A stretch of DNA of 64,000 nucleotides from JAIBJN01 sp963847985 (GTDB lineage: Bacteria; Actinomycetota; Thermoleophilia; Gaiellales; Gaiellaceae): the NCBI GenBank assembly GCA_963847985.1, contig CAWKBS010000011.1:1-64000 (forward strand), given 5' to 3'. Positions within the stretch are counted from its first letter, which is position 1. Every line of letters begins with the position of its first letter. The position numbers and the translations under genes are program-made. The notes under the pieces were generated by a model. It was not told where the DNA came from. It searched no databases and saw only the letters and a list, made by a program, of their open reading frames with translations. Below are positions 1-10,782 of the stretch, in pieces.

Positions 1-1054
<1,054 letters not shown>

Positions 1055-1274
1055 ATGAAGAACACCGTGTTTGCCGCTATGGAGTTTTCAAGGTGCGCGC
1101 GGGCGATCCCGCTCGAGAAGAACCGACGCGAGGCCGGTCTCTCAAAACTCAACAGCGTGTAGGACTCGCCGAGGTCGACGTTGATTCTAGGCGAGCCCGG
1201 GCACCGGACGGCTTGGCGACTGCCAAGGCATCGACGGGCCGGGCGCCTGCGGGATTTGGAGCTCCCGCTTCCCT
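1055..1274 (-). other. 16S-23S internal transcribed spacer without tRNA
   Basis: The spacer is about 220 bases and contains no tRNA-Ile or tRNA-Ala cloverleaf. On the minus strand it holds TACACGCTGTTGAGTTTT (about 1146-1163), which is complementary to a stretch of the 16S leader and should form the 16S processing stem. A second related motif, CTTGAAAACTCCATAGC, lies nearer the 23S start (about 1077-1093) and probably belongs to the 23S processing stem. Confidence 0.85.
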
Positions 1275-2824
<1,550 letters not shown>

Positions 2825-3179
2825 GACCTTTCGCAGTCAGGACCGAAGCCCTGGTTGCTAACAGGTTCAGTTGAGCTTGAGCTCAAAGTCCCCTCGTAGA
2901 GAGGAGACGGGTTCATTGAAACCTCCCGCGCCGAAGCGCGCGAGGTTCTCGACGTACACGCTGTTGAGTTTTCAAAGACCGGTGCCCTCGCGGGCCGGCA
3001 CGAAAAAGGCCTCCAACTCGCGCAGAAGGCCCTTGGATGAAGTGATACTGGTCGTATCAGGCTTCGGTCGAAGGGCGCTCCGTTGTCTCGTGGGTTGCCG
3101 TTTTCGTGCAGCCGCCGTTGCGGCCGAGCAATGATAGCAGCTGCCGGAGGGCCGTGAAGCGCGCGCCTGGAGCGGGCCC
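2825..3179 (-). promoter_or_regulatory. rRNA leader and promoter region
   Basis: This 355-base stretch between tyrS and 16S holds no gene. A possible sigma-70 promoter on the minus strand has -35 TTCACG (3153-3158), a 16-base spacer and -10 TATCAT (3131-3136). A hyphenated dyad TGATAC-N5-GTATCA sits at 3043-3059. At about 2955-2977 the leader reads TTTGAAAACTCAACAGCGTG, a boxA-like element typical of actinobacterial rrn leaders. Eighteen of its bases pair with the spacer to make the 16S processing stem. The promoter call is by eye. Confidence 0.5.
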
Positions 3180-4346
3180 TCAGGCAGATCCAAGGCGGGC
3201 GAACTGCCGCTTCCCGACCTGGAGGAGCGCGCCGGCGAGCTCGGCTCGCGGCAGGTCGAGCTCTCCGGTCGGGGCGCCGTTCACCTTGACCCCGCCCTGC
3301 CCGATGAGCCGCCGCGCCTCGCTGGTCGAAAGCCCGAAGAGCTCCCCGATGAGCGCCGGCAGGTGCACCGGGTCACCGGGCGGCAGGTCCGCCTCCGGAA
3401 CCTCGGCCGGCGCCTGGCCCTCGCGCACGACCCGCGTGAAGTGCGCTTCCGCCTCCCGGGCAGCTTCCTCTCCGTGCGAGCGGCGCACGACGAACCGCGC
3501 CAGCTCGAGCTTGGCCTCCAGCGGGTCGAGCGGGGCGGGGTCGACATCGGACTCCATCACGAGCCGGTAGTACTCCGGCAGAAGCTCGTCGGAGATCCGC
3601 ATCGTCTTGCCGAACTGATCCTCCGGCGGGTCCGTGAGCCCGATGTAGTTGCCGAGCGACGCGCTCATCTTCCGCCCGTCCGGGCCGATCAGGAGCGGCG
3701 TCGTGAGCGCGACCTGCGGCTCGAGCCCGTATGCCTGCATCACGTCGCGCCCGGCGAGGAGGTTGTAGAGCTGGTCGGTGCCGCCGAGCTCGACGTCGGC
3801 CCGGATCGCGACCGAGTCGTACGCCTGCATGAACGGGTAGAGCAGCTCGGAGACCGAGATCGGCGTCTTCGCCTCGTACCGCTGCTGGAAGTCGTCGCGC
3901 TCGAGCAGCCGGGCGACGGTGATCGTGCGCGTCAGGCGAACGACCTCGGCGAAGTCGAGCTTCCCGAGCCACTCCCCGTTCATCCGCACCTCGAGCTTCT
4001 CCGGGCTCGTGTCCACGATCTGCGCGGCCTGCGCGAGATAGGTCTTGGCGTTCGTGTCGATCTCCTCGTCGGAGAGGATCGGACGCTCGCTCGACCGGCC
4101 GGACGGGTCGCCGATCCGCGTCGTGTAGTCGCCGATGATGAGGACGCCGACGTGGCCGGCACGCTGGAACGCGGCCATGCGCTGGAGCGGGATCGCGTGG
4201 CCGACATGGACGTGCGGGGCCGTGACGTCGATGCCGAGCTTGACGCGCAGCGGCCGCCCCGCGGCGAGCTTGCGCTCGAGCTCGCCCGCCGGCAGGACAT
4301 CGACGGCGTTGCGGACGAGATCGCGAGTCGAATCGGGGGCGGCCAT
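3180..4346 (-). CDS. tyrS: Tyrosyl-tRNA synthetase
   Basis: This class I aminoacyl-tRNA synthetase (388 aa) charges tRNA-Tyr in the cytoplasm. The Rossmann catalytic domain carries HVGH near residue 47 as the HIGH signature. The tyrosine-binding part includes QAYDS and GGTDQ, and GRKMSAS near residue 226 is the KMSKS loop. The C-terminal 65 residues look like an S4 RNA-binding domain (SEARRLIGQGGVKVNG). Length and motifs fit the shorter TyrZ-like subfamily. The ATG start lies in the centre of a perfect 28-bp palindrome (4332-4359), so initiation may be structured. It follows the metal-permease genes on the same strand and precedes the rRNA operon. Confidence 0.96.
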   Translation of the reverse strand: MAAPDSTRDLVRNAVDVLPAGELERKLAAGRPLRVKLGIDVTAPHVHVGHAIPLQRMAAFQRAGHVGVLIIGDYTTRIGDPSGRSSERPILSDEEIDTNAKTYLAQAAQIVDTSPEKLEVRMNGEWLGKLDFAEVVRLTRTITVARLLERDDFQQRYEAKTPISVSELLYPFMQAYDSVAIRADVELGGTDQLYNLLAGRDVMQAYGLEPQVALTTPLLIGPDGRKMSASLGNYIGLTDPPEDQFGKTMRISDELLPEYYRLVMESDVDPAPLDPLEAKLELARFVVRRSHGEEAAREAEAHFTRVVREGQAPAEVPEADLPPGDPVHLPALIGELFGLSTSEARRLIGQGGVKVNGAPTGELDLPRAELAGALLQVGKRQFARLGSA

Positions 4347-4359
4347 GGCCGCCCCCGAT
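4332..4359. promoter_or_regulatory. 28-bp perfect palindrome over the tyrS start codon
   Basis: The arms ATCGGGGGCGGCC (4332-4344) and GGCCGCCCCCGAT (4347-4359) flank a central AT. In RNA this folds into a very stable hairpin with a CAUG loop that contains the tyrS initiation codon and hides the only G-rich candidate ribosome site. It also lies 10 bases after the stop codon of the upstream permease gene, so it could terminate transcription, repress tyrS translation, or both. No T-tract follows. Confidence 0.7.
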
Positions 4360-4368
4360 CATAGGGCT

Positions 4369-5094
4369 CTAGAAGGGGTAGGGCGTGAGGCTCCAGGCCG
4401 AGGTCGCGTACCAGACGCCGAAGGCCAGGCTCGTGGCTCCGAGGACCGGCGCGACGTTTCCGAAGACCGCGCTGACGGGCCGGGACACGAGGGTCCGACC
4501 GAACCCGCCGGAGAGAATCGTCATGGAGACCGCCGTGAAGATCGCCAGCAGCACGAGCGAGGCAACCGCCAGCGGTGTCGACTCGATCGAGGCGACCAGG
4601 AGGATGCCGACGCCGGCGCTGCCGCCCATGCCGTGGACGAGGCCGATGCCGAACGCGCCGAGGCCGCTCCGCGCATGCCGATGCTCGTGTGTCTTGTGGG
4701 CGTGCGTGTGCGTGTCGTCGCCGTGACGATGCGAGTGCTCGTGGAACTCACCGCGCCGCCACCGGAGGAGCAGGCGGACGGCCAGGTAGACGATGACGGC
4801 CGCGACGGCCGTCTCGGCAGCCTGCTGCACGCGGTCGGGGAGGTAGCTGTCGAGAAGCAGGATGGGGAGCCCGAACGCGAAGAGGGTCAGCGCGTGCCCC
4901 AGGCCCCAGGCGAGGCCGAGCCCGCCGGCCCGGCGGGCGGCCCGCTCGCGGCCGCCGGCCACCAACGCGGAGACGGCGGCGATGTGGTCGGGATCCGTCG
5001 CGTGGCGAAGTCCGAGGAGCACCGCGACGGCGAGGACGATCCAGACGGAGCCGCCATTCGAGAAGGCAGCGATCTTGTCGTCGAGTCCGAACAT
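4369..5094 (-). CDS. NiCoT/NicO-type nickel-cobalt permease
   Basis: This is a polytopic membrane protein of 241 aa. The segment GLRHATDPDHIAAV near residue 28 matches the H-x4-D-H signature found in transmembrane segment 2 of nickel/cobalt transporters. A long cytoplasmic-type His-rich loop (about residues 115-140, with repeated HEH, HSHRH and THTHAH) probably binds metal. A second conserved segment, GLVHGMGGSAG, follows. The start codon overlaps the stop of the preceding permease gene (TGATG), implying translational coupling. Whether it imports or exports Ni, Co or another divalent ion cannot be told from sequence. Confidence 0.85.
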   Translation of the reverse strand: MFGLDDKIAAFSNGGSVWIVLAVAVLLGLRHATDPDHIAAVSALVAGGRERAARRAGGLGLAWGLGHALTLFAFGLPILLLDSYLPDRVQQAAETAVAAVIVYLAVRLLLRWRRGEFHEHSHRHGDDTHTHAHKTHEHRHARSGLGAFGIGLVHGMGGSAGVGILLVASIESTPLAVASLVLLAIFTAVSMTILSGGFGRTLVSRPVSAVFGNVAPVLGATSLAFGVWYATSAWSLTPYPF

Positions 5095-6453
5095 CAGAGA
5101 ACCTCCGGGAGAGCAGTGACTGTAATGCCGACTCCGACCGCGAGGATGAGCAACGCGCTCGCGGCGGGGAGCGCGCGCAGGAGCCGCCCGTCCAGGGAGA
5201 GCCGGCTGAAAGCCCGGCGGGCGAGAACCGCGACGAGCCCGATGGCCGTGATCGTCGCGGCGAGGCCGAGGCTGAACGCGACGATCAGCGCGAGGCCGAA
5301 GCCGATGCGGTGAAGGGCGATCGCGCTCAGCAGGACAACGAGCGCCGAGGGGCAGGGCAGCAGGCCCGCGGCGATACCGACGCCGAGGAGCCCGCCGCGG
5401 CCGAACCCGTGCTCGTGGCCATGGTCGTGATCATGGTGGTGGCGGTGATCGTGGTGATGGTGCGTGGTGGTGGTCGTGGGCGCGCGCCCGCCGCACCCGG
5501 CCGATCAGGACGGCCGCCCCGACGCCGACGACGAGGAGGCCCGAGGCAAGCGTGAGCCACGGATACAGCTGTTCCGGGACGATGAAACGGGAGAGGAGCA
5601 GGGTGACGAGCCCCAGGGCGAAGACCCCGGCCGTATGGGTCGCCGTGACGATCAGGCCGAGCATGACGGCGTGGCGAGGCTTCCCCCGCGTCCCGACCAG
5701 ATAGCCGGCGACGATCGCCTTCCCATGCCCGGGCGTTAGTGCGTGCGCTGCGCCCCAGAACATGGCCACCAGCAGGGAGACGAGGATCACGCCGGTCCCG
5801 AGGTCGTCGCGCGCGATCAGCGACTCGAACCCACCCGAGGTCGCACGTTCGGCCGGGCGGGCGTCCAGTGCCGGCGCGATTCCCGGCCCCTCCCCCGGCT
5901 CGTAGTCCACGCGCGCGGAGGTCATCTCGAGAGGCGAGGTGAGCAGATCGTCCGGATAGGCGCGCAGCACGTTGCTCGTGCTCGCCGCGAGGGCGTCGGA
6001 AGACTCGATCCGCGCCCCCTCGGAGGCAGTCACGACGACTTCCTTCCAGCCGAGGCGCCGCTCGAAGTTCTGGTCCTGGAAGGCCAGTGCCTCCCCCCGC
6101 GCGCCGGCCGGCGCGGCGAAGACGGCGTCGAAGCGAAGCGTGTCGAGCCCACCCTCGCCGGGCACGGCCTGCACCGTGTGCTCCAGCGGGGTGAGCGCCA
6201 CGCGTCGTCCGTCGAGCTCGAGAACGAGCTTCGTCGCCACGGTGTCCGCAAAGTCGGGCGCGCGAACCGCCGCACCCTCCTGAAACGCCGGAATCTCCGC
6301 GAGGTCCAGCGCGTAGCGGACGTACACGCGGTCGCCGCTGAGAGCGATCTCGCTGTAGCGGTTGACCGTGAAGTTGCCGAGCGGATGGGCGGAGGCCGCG
6401 ACCGGGAGGACTAGTGCGGCTAGCGCAGCCAGGGCGACAAGAGCCTTCTTCAT
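5094..6453 (-). CDS. NicO/RcnA-family metal permease with extracytoplasmic N-terminal domain (frameshifted at ~5463)
   Basis: The protein starts with a signal peptide (MKKALVALAALAALVLP...ASA). The mature chain would begin HPLGNFTVNRYS, exposing an N-terminal histidine. About 200 extracytoplasmic residues follow, then membrane segments with the NicO motif HALTPGHGKAIVAGY. The first frame ends after AHDHHH at 5431. Dropping one base (+ strand c at 5463) continues the frame as a His/Asp-rich loop and then GLLPCPSALVVLLSAIAL, the expected C-terminal half. That frame stops at 5094, overlapping the next permease start. The break is therefore probably a sequencing error in a repeat tract. The start overlaps the TPR gene stop by ATGA. 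Confidence 0.85.
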
Positions 6454-7763
6454 GTGACGGCCTCCTTCGCGACCGGGGCCCAGCGGGGCGAGAAATGCGG
6501 GTTGATCTCGAGCGCCGTCCGGAACGCGGTCCGGGCTGCGGCGGGGCGGCCGAGGCACTGCTCGATCATCCCGCGGTGGAAGAGCTTCAGCGCGTCGCGG
6601 GTTCCGAGCCGGAGGGCCCTGCGGGAGTGCGTGAGCGCCTCGTCGCAGCGGTCGTTGCGGTAGAGCGCCCAGGCGAGCACGTCCTCCGCCTCGATGCTCC
6701 TGCGCTCGCCGTAGGCTTCGCGCGCGCGAGAGAGAGCGCTCTCGAGCCGGACGCCGCGGTCGAGGTCGACGAGCGCTGTCTCGAGCTCCGTGCGCGAGCC
6801 GTTCGCCTCGAGCAGGCGCTGCATCGCGTCGACGAGCTCGTAGGCCTCGGCTGCCTCGGCAGAGCGTCCGGCGGCTGCCAGCGTCTCGGCCAGCCCGGCG
6901 GCGTACTCGGGTAGCGGGACGGACTCGAGCGCGCGCCGGTAGAGCGCGACGGCCTCCTCGGTCCGGCCCTGGGCCGCCTCGACGCGCGCCAGCGCAACCA
7001 GGGCGCGGTGGTAGTCCGGAAAGCGGGCGAGCGCCTCGCGGTACGCGCGCTCGGCGGGGCGCAGTCGCCCGCTGTTGTAGTAGAGGTTGCCGAGCTCGAC
7101 CAGCGACCACGCCGCCGGCTCGGTCGTCGCAGCGGCGGCCGACACCGCCAGCTTCATGGCCTCGATCGCGCCCTGCGTATCGCCCAGGAGCTCGCGCGCG
7201 TACGCGACGCGGGCATATGACGCGGCCGTCGGCTTCAGGGCGGACATGCGGTCGAAGGCGTCGAAGGCCGCCGGGTAGTTGCCGGTCTCCACGCTCGCGT
7301 CGCCGAGGATCCCGAGCGCAGCCGCCGAGGACGGGTTGAGCGCGAGCGCCTGCCGCGCGAGGCGCCGAGCCTCGGTGAACCGGTGGCGCGAGGCTGCCAG
7401 CGAAGCCAGGCCGGTCACTGCCAGGTCGTTCTCGGGCACGAGCTCCAGCGCGAGGCGGAGAGCCCGCTCCGAGCGAGAGTAGAAGCTGGGATCGCCGGTC
7501 TCGCGGACGCGCTGCTGGTAGGTGAGCCCGAGGATGGTCAGGCCCTCGGCATCCTGCGGATTCGTTTCGACGCGGCGCTCGAGCTGCCTGACAGAGGCGG
7601 CCGTGTCACCGGCCGAGAAGCCGTCGAGGAGGCGGCCGGCGGCCACGGCGGGCGCAGTCTGGGAGGCGGACCCTGCGGAAGGCGAACCGGTGAGGATCCC
7701 GCCGAGGAGGGCGGCCGTCCCTGCCACCAGCGCCGCCGCTCCGAAAAGATGTCGTCTCTTCAT
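6450..7763 (-). CDS. Secreted tetratricopeptide-repeat protein
   Basis: The chosen ATG gives an N-terminal hydrophobic export signal (MKRRHLFGAAALVAGTAALL) and a protein of about 437 aa. From residue 60 onward it is a run of TPR motifs with the usual Ala/Gly/Tyr spacing, for example LARQALALNPSSAAALGILG and AYREALARFPDYHRALVALA. TPR arrays mediate protein-protein contacts; no catalytic domain is seen. It sits between the DUF4331 gene and the NicO permease, and its stop overlaps the permease start by four bases. This suggests it acts with those proteins at the outside of the membrane. The partner is unknown. Confidence 0.85.
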   Translation of the reverse strand: MKRRHLFGAAALVAGTAALLGGILTGSPSAGSASQTAPAVAAGRLLDGFSAGDTAASVRQLERRVETNPQDAEGLTILGLTYQQRVRETGDPSFYSRSERALRLALELVPENDLAVTGLASLAASRHRFTEARRLARQALALNPSSAAALGILGDASVETGNYPAAFDAFDRMSALKPTAASYARVAYARELLGDTQGAIEAMKLAVSAAAATTEPAAWSLVELGNLYYNSGRLRPAERAYREALARFPDYHRALVALARVEAAQGRTEEAVALYRRALESVPLPEYAAGLAETLAAAGRSAEAAEAYELVDAMQRLLEANGSRTELETALVDLDRGVRLESALSRAREAYGERRSIEAEDVLAWALYRNDRCDEALTHSRRALRLGTRDALKLFHRGMIEQCLGRPAAARTAFRTALEINPHFSPRWAPVAKEAVT

Positions 7764-7830
7764 CGTTTCCCTGCGTGTGAGGAGGAAGAGGGGCCCGCCT
7801 GGCGCAGCGCGAGCCCCTCGAGGTCCTCGG

Positions 7831-9303
7831 CTACGGCCCACCCATGGCGCCGTGGTGGACGTGCTCGTAGCCCTGGTGCGGTTCGGGGACGTACGGGAAC
7901 GACGTGCGGAACGGGCGGTCGTTCGCGTCGACGCCGTCGCCGAGCAGGTTGTTCGGCGATCGGTTCGCGTTGCCGCCACAGAAGCCGAAGCTCTCGATCA
8001 GCGGACCGACTGTCGTGCCGTAGCCGCACGTGAGCGCGCGGAGCTCGATGTCGGTCACGTCGTCTTCGAGCCGCCGGCCGTTCGGGAACCCGGCGAAGTC
8101 GCCGCCGAGTGCACCGAGCCGGTTCCCTGCACCCACCGGAGCACTCGGCGCGATGCCGGTGTTGAGGCGGATGAGGTCGGCCTTCTTCGGGCCCGTGAAG
8201 TTGAGCCCGGGGATCCCCGTGAGCAGGATCGTCGAGATGTCGCCGCGACCGGCCTCCGGCGCGTTGTCGAGCACCGGATAGAGGGCGTTGGCGAGTCGGG
8301 TCACTTCAGGGCTCTCGTAGTACTTCGCGAAGGCCGCATCGCCGGACGGGCTCTGCCGGTTCCAGCGGTCCTTGTCGCGCAGCGGGATCACGACCTCGTT
8401 GATCAGCGGCTGAGCCAGCCGGGACACCTGGACCCAGGGGCCCTTGGAGCGCTGCCGGTGGTTCCCGCCGATCACGGTGATCTTCTGCCGGCTCGCCGTC
8501 GCGTAGACGCCGATCACGGCCTTGGGATCGTCGGACCCGTGCAGCTTCCCGTCGCGGGTGAGCTGCGTGATCGGCACCTGCAGGACGATGGCGTGCGTGT
8601 TGAAGCCGCCGACACCGTCCACGCCGGGCTCCGCGTCGAGCGGGATGACGTGGGCGGGGTTGAACGGCCTCAGGCCGGCGAGGTCGAAGACCGAGCCGAG
8701 GTCGACGTAGAACGGGTCGTCGCTCTGGCCGGCGAACGACTTGATCCCGCCGGACAGATTTCGGACGGCCGACTGCATGAGCGAGCCGTAGTTCGGGGTC
8801 GAGCGCGGCCCGATGTTGACCGGCGTGGTGGGCAGGTTCCGGCCGAGGACCGTCGCTCGCCCGTTCTTGACCCGGGTGACCGAATACGTCTGGACCCGGT
8901 TCCAGTCGACGTCCGAGAGGCTGTCGATCGGCCCGGTGTTGTAGAGGAACGTGTTCGGGTTCCGCGTCTGCGTCTTGAACTTGAACTGGTAAGACACGTC
9001 GGCTTTGCCGTCGCCGGTCGAGTCCACCTTCAGCTGGTAGAGCACGTCGTCGGCGAACGCGTTGAAGTTCGGGCCGCCGGCGGGCTCTTCGAGCGGGATG
9101 AAGTTGGCGACGAGCGTCACCGTGTCGGGGCGGTCGGGACTGACGAACGCATAGACGTCCGTGTTGTCCGCGGTCGGGTCCTCGCTGATGGCGGGCGCCT
9201 CGCGATGGCTGGACGCCTCGCTGTCGTCCGGGCCCGAGCCGCGCACGAGCGCAGCCGCGAGCACCGCGATGAGGAGCGCCCCTAGGAGCGCGATTCGTTT
9301 CAT
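7831..9303 (-). CDS. DUF4331 domain secreted protein
   Basis: The ATG at 9303 is preceded by GGAGGAGAGG and begins a signal peptide (MKRIALLGALLIAVLAAALV). The mature 490-aa chain opens with SSHREAPAISEDPTADNTDVYAF, the characteristic start of the DUF4331 family. It carries further family segments such as STPNYGSLM and GSDDPKAVIGVYA and ends in HHGAMGGP. The biochemical role of the family is not established. Here it heads a minus-strand cassette with a TPR protein and two nickel/cobalt-type permeases, divergent from an ECF sigma gene, so a role in metal or stress response is plausible inference only. Confidence 0.88.
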   Translation of the reverse strand: MKRIALLGALLIAVLAAALVRGSGPDDSEASSHREAPAISEDPTADNTDVYAFVSPDRPDTVTLVANFIPLEEPAGGPNFNAFADDVLYQLKVDSTGDGKADVSYQFKFKTQTRNPNTFLYNTGPIDSLSDVDWNRVQTYSVTRVKNGRATVLGRNLPTTPVNIGPRSTPNYGSLMQSAVRNLSGGIKSFAGQSDDPFYVDLGSVFDLAGLRPFNPAHVIPLDAEPGVDGVGGFNTHAIVLQVPITQLTRDGKLHGSDDPKAVIGVYATASRQKITVIGGNHRQRSKGPWVQVSRLAQPLINEVVIPLRDKDRWNRQSPSGDAAFAKYYESPEVTRLANALYPVLDNAPEAGRGDISTILLTGIPGLNFTGPKKADLIRLNTGIAPSAPVGAGNRLGALGGDFAGFPNGRRLEDDVTDIELRALTCGYGTTVGPLIESFGFCGGNANRSPNNLLGDGVDANDRPFRTSFPYVPEPHQGYEHVHHGAMGGP

Positions 9304-9352
9304 TTTCCTCTCCTCCGTGGGGTGTCGAACGCGCCGTATTCGGCCGACCCCG

Positions 9353-9387
9353 GCAAGCGGTTCGATCGGCCGCGTCGAACCGCTTGC
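9353..9387. promoter_or_regulatory. Inverted repeat in the DUF4331/sigma divergent intergenic region
   Basis: GCAAGCGGTTCGA (9353-9365) and TCGAACCGCTTGC (9375-9387) form a perfect 13-bp inverted repeat separated by nine bases. It is centred between the DUF4331 start (9303) and the sigma factor start (9458), where a dimeric regulator controlling both directions would bind. A transcriptional hairpin is the alternative. Confidence 0.6.
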
Positions 9388-9457
9388 GATCCCGCCGCGA
9401 ATAGCGGACATGGCTGCCGTGCTAGCGTTGCCCGCGCCTCGGGAGAGGCAAGGAGGA

Positions 9458-10051
9458 ATGGCTCGCGGGCTCGCCCATCTGTCGGACGAGGCGCTCGTCG
9501 CCCTCGTCGCGCGCGCCGACGAAGAGGCCCTGGCAGAGCTCTACGACCGCTTCGGACGGGTGGCCTACGGGCTCGCGCTGCGGATCGTGCGCGACCCGGC
9601 TCTGGCCGAGGACGCCGTGCAGGAGGGGTTCATGGCCGTCTGGCGCTCGTCGGCGAGGTTCGTGGCCGAGCGCGCCAAGGCGAGCACCTGGATCCTGACG
9701 CTGATCCACCGGCGGGCCGTCGACATCGTCCGCCGCGAGCAGCCACGCCGCGCCGAGCCGCTCGACGTCGCGCCGCACGAGTCCGGTGACGACGTCGAGG
9801 AAGAGGCATGGCTCCGGCTCCGCCGCACGCGCGTGCAGGAAGCGCTCAAGCTGCTGCCGGACAAGCAACGGGAGGCGCTCGAGCTCGCGTACTACGGTGG
9901 GTTCACGCAATCGGAGCTCGCCGACCGCCTCGGCGAGCCTTTGGGCACCATTAAGAGCCGGATGTTCTCCGGATTGGCCACTCTCCGCGAGCTGCTCGCG
10001 GGCGACGAAATCGAGGAAGGGCAATGGAGCGAACCGAAATCCACGAGCTGA
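9458..10051 (+). CDS. ECF (SigK-like) RNA polymerase sigma factor
   Basis: This is a 197-aa extracytoplasmic-function sigma factor. Region 2 is recognisable around residues 25-95 (AELYDRFGRVAYGLALRIV, then AEDAVQEGFMAVW, the -10 binding and melting part). Region 4 is at residues 130-180 (LLPDKQREALELAYYGG, then TQSELADRLGEPLGTIKSRM, the -35 helix-turn-helix). The ATG at 9458 was chosen because it follows GGGAGAGGCAAGGAGG; an in-frame ATG at 9410 would add 16 residues. The 3' end overlaps the anti-sigma gene by 28 bases, the usual coupling of regulator and inhibitor. Confidence 0.92.
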   Translation: MARGLAHLSDEALVALVARADEEALAELYDRFGRVAYGLALRIVRDPALAEDAVQEGFMAVWRSSARFVAERAKASTWILTLIHRRAVDIVRREQPRRAEPLDVAPHESGDDVEEEAWLRLRRTRVQEALKLLPDKQREALELAYYGGFTQSELADRLGEPLGTIKSRMFSGLATLRELLAGDEIEEGQWSEPKSTS

Positions 10052-10740
10052 GCGCCGCATACGCACTCGACGCACTCGACGCCGGCGAGCTCGAGGCGTT
10101 CGAAGAGCACCTGTCGCGATGCCGCGAGTGCCGCGAGAACGTCGCGTCGTTCCAGGCCGCCGCGGCGGAGCTGGCGTTCGACGCCGATGCCCCCGTGCCG
10201 TCGCCCGTGCTCCGGAACCGGATCCTCACGCAGGCCGCGAGCGAGCGCCCGGCCGTCCCGGCCTCCCGGCCGCGGCGGCGCTGGGCGTTCCCGGTCGCGG
10301 CGGCAGCAGCGGTCGCCGGCGGGTGCGCCGCACTCGCGCTCGCGTTCTGGGCGGCCAACCTCTCGCAGCAGGTGGACGACCTGCAGGCACGCCAGCACAC
10401 CGCCGACGAGGTGGCCATCATGCTGGCCAACCCGAACGCCGAGCGGGTCCCGCTGGAAGGCGCGAACGGCGTCCTCGTGGTCGACTCGGAGACGCAGGAG
10501 GGCCATCTCCTCGTCTTCGGCCTCGAGGAGGCGCCGGAAGCCCAAACGTACGAGGCCTGGGTCATCCAGGACGACGAGGCCGTGCCGGCCGGGCTGTTCA
10601 GGGGCGGCGACGAGCGCGCGACGGTCGTGCCGCTCAACGCGCCCGTGCCCGAAGGGGCGATCGTCGCAGTCACCGTCGAGCAGGCGGGCGGAGTCGAGCA
10701 GACCGAGCAGCAGCCGATCATCACGAGCCAGGTCGCCTGA
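10024..10740 (+). CDS. RskA/anti-sigma-K family anti-sigma factor
   Basis: The protein has 238 aa and an N-terminal zinc-associated anti-sigma domain with HLSRCRECRENV (H-x3-C-x2-C) near residues 29-40. A single membrane span follows around residues 88-112 (FPVAAAAAVAGGCAALALAF). The extracytoplasmic C-terminal domain is of the RskA type, including a QTYEAWVIQDD segment. It would hold the upstream sigma factor at the membrane until a signal triggers proteolysis. The GAGGAAGG sequence before its ATG lies inside the sigma gene. The neighbouring divergent DUF4331 operon is a likely target. Confidence 0.9.
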   Translation: MERTEIHELSAAYALDALDAGELEAFEEHLSRCRECRENVASFQAAAAELAFDADAPVPSPVLRNRILTQAASERPAVPASRPRRRWAFPVAAAAAVAGGCAALALAFWAANLSQQVDDLQARQHTADEVAIMLANPNAERVPLEGANGVLVVDSETQEGHLLVFGLEEAPEAQTYEAWVIQDDEAVPAGLFRGGDERATVVPLNAPVPEGAIVAVTVEQAGGVEQTEQQPIITSQVA

Positions 10741-10748
10741 CGCTCGGC

Positions 10749-10765
10749 CGGCGCCGCAGGCGCCG
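10749..10765. terminator. Short GC hairpin after the anti-sigma gene
   Basis: CGGCGCC-GCA-GGCGCCG forms a 7-bp stem directly after the anti-sigma stop codon and 18 bases before the PBP start. There is no clear T-tract, so it may only attenuate. Confidence 0.35.
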
Positions 10766-10782
10766 TTAGACTTCTCTGCTTC

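Noticed and set aside
7522..9285. Large plus-strand open frame opposite the TPR and DUF4331 genes
   Set aside because: It is an antisense shadow of two well-supported genes, rich in Arg, Ala and Val as expected from GC-rich antisense frames.
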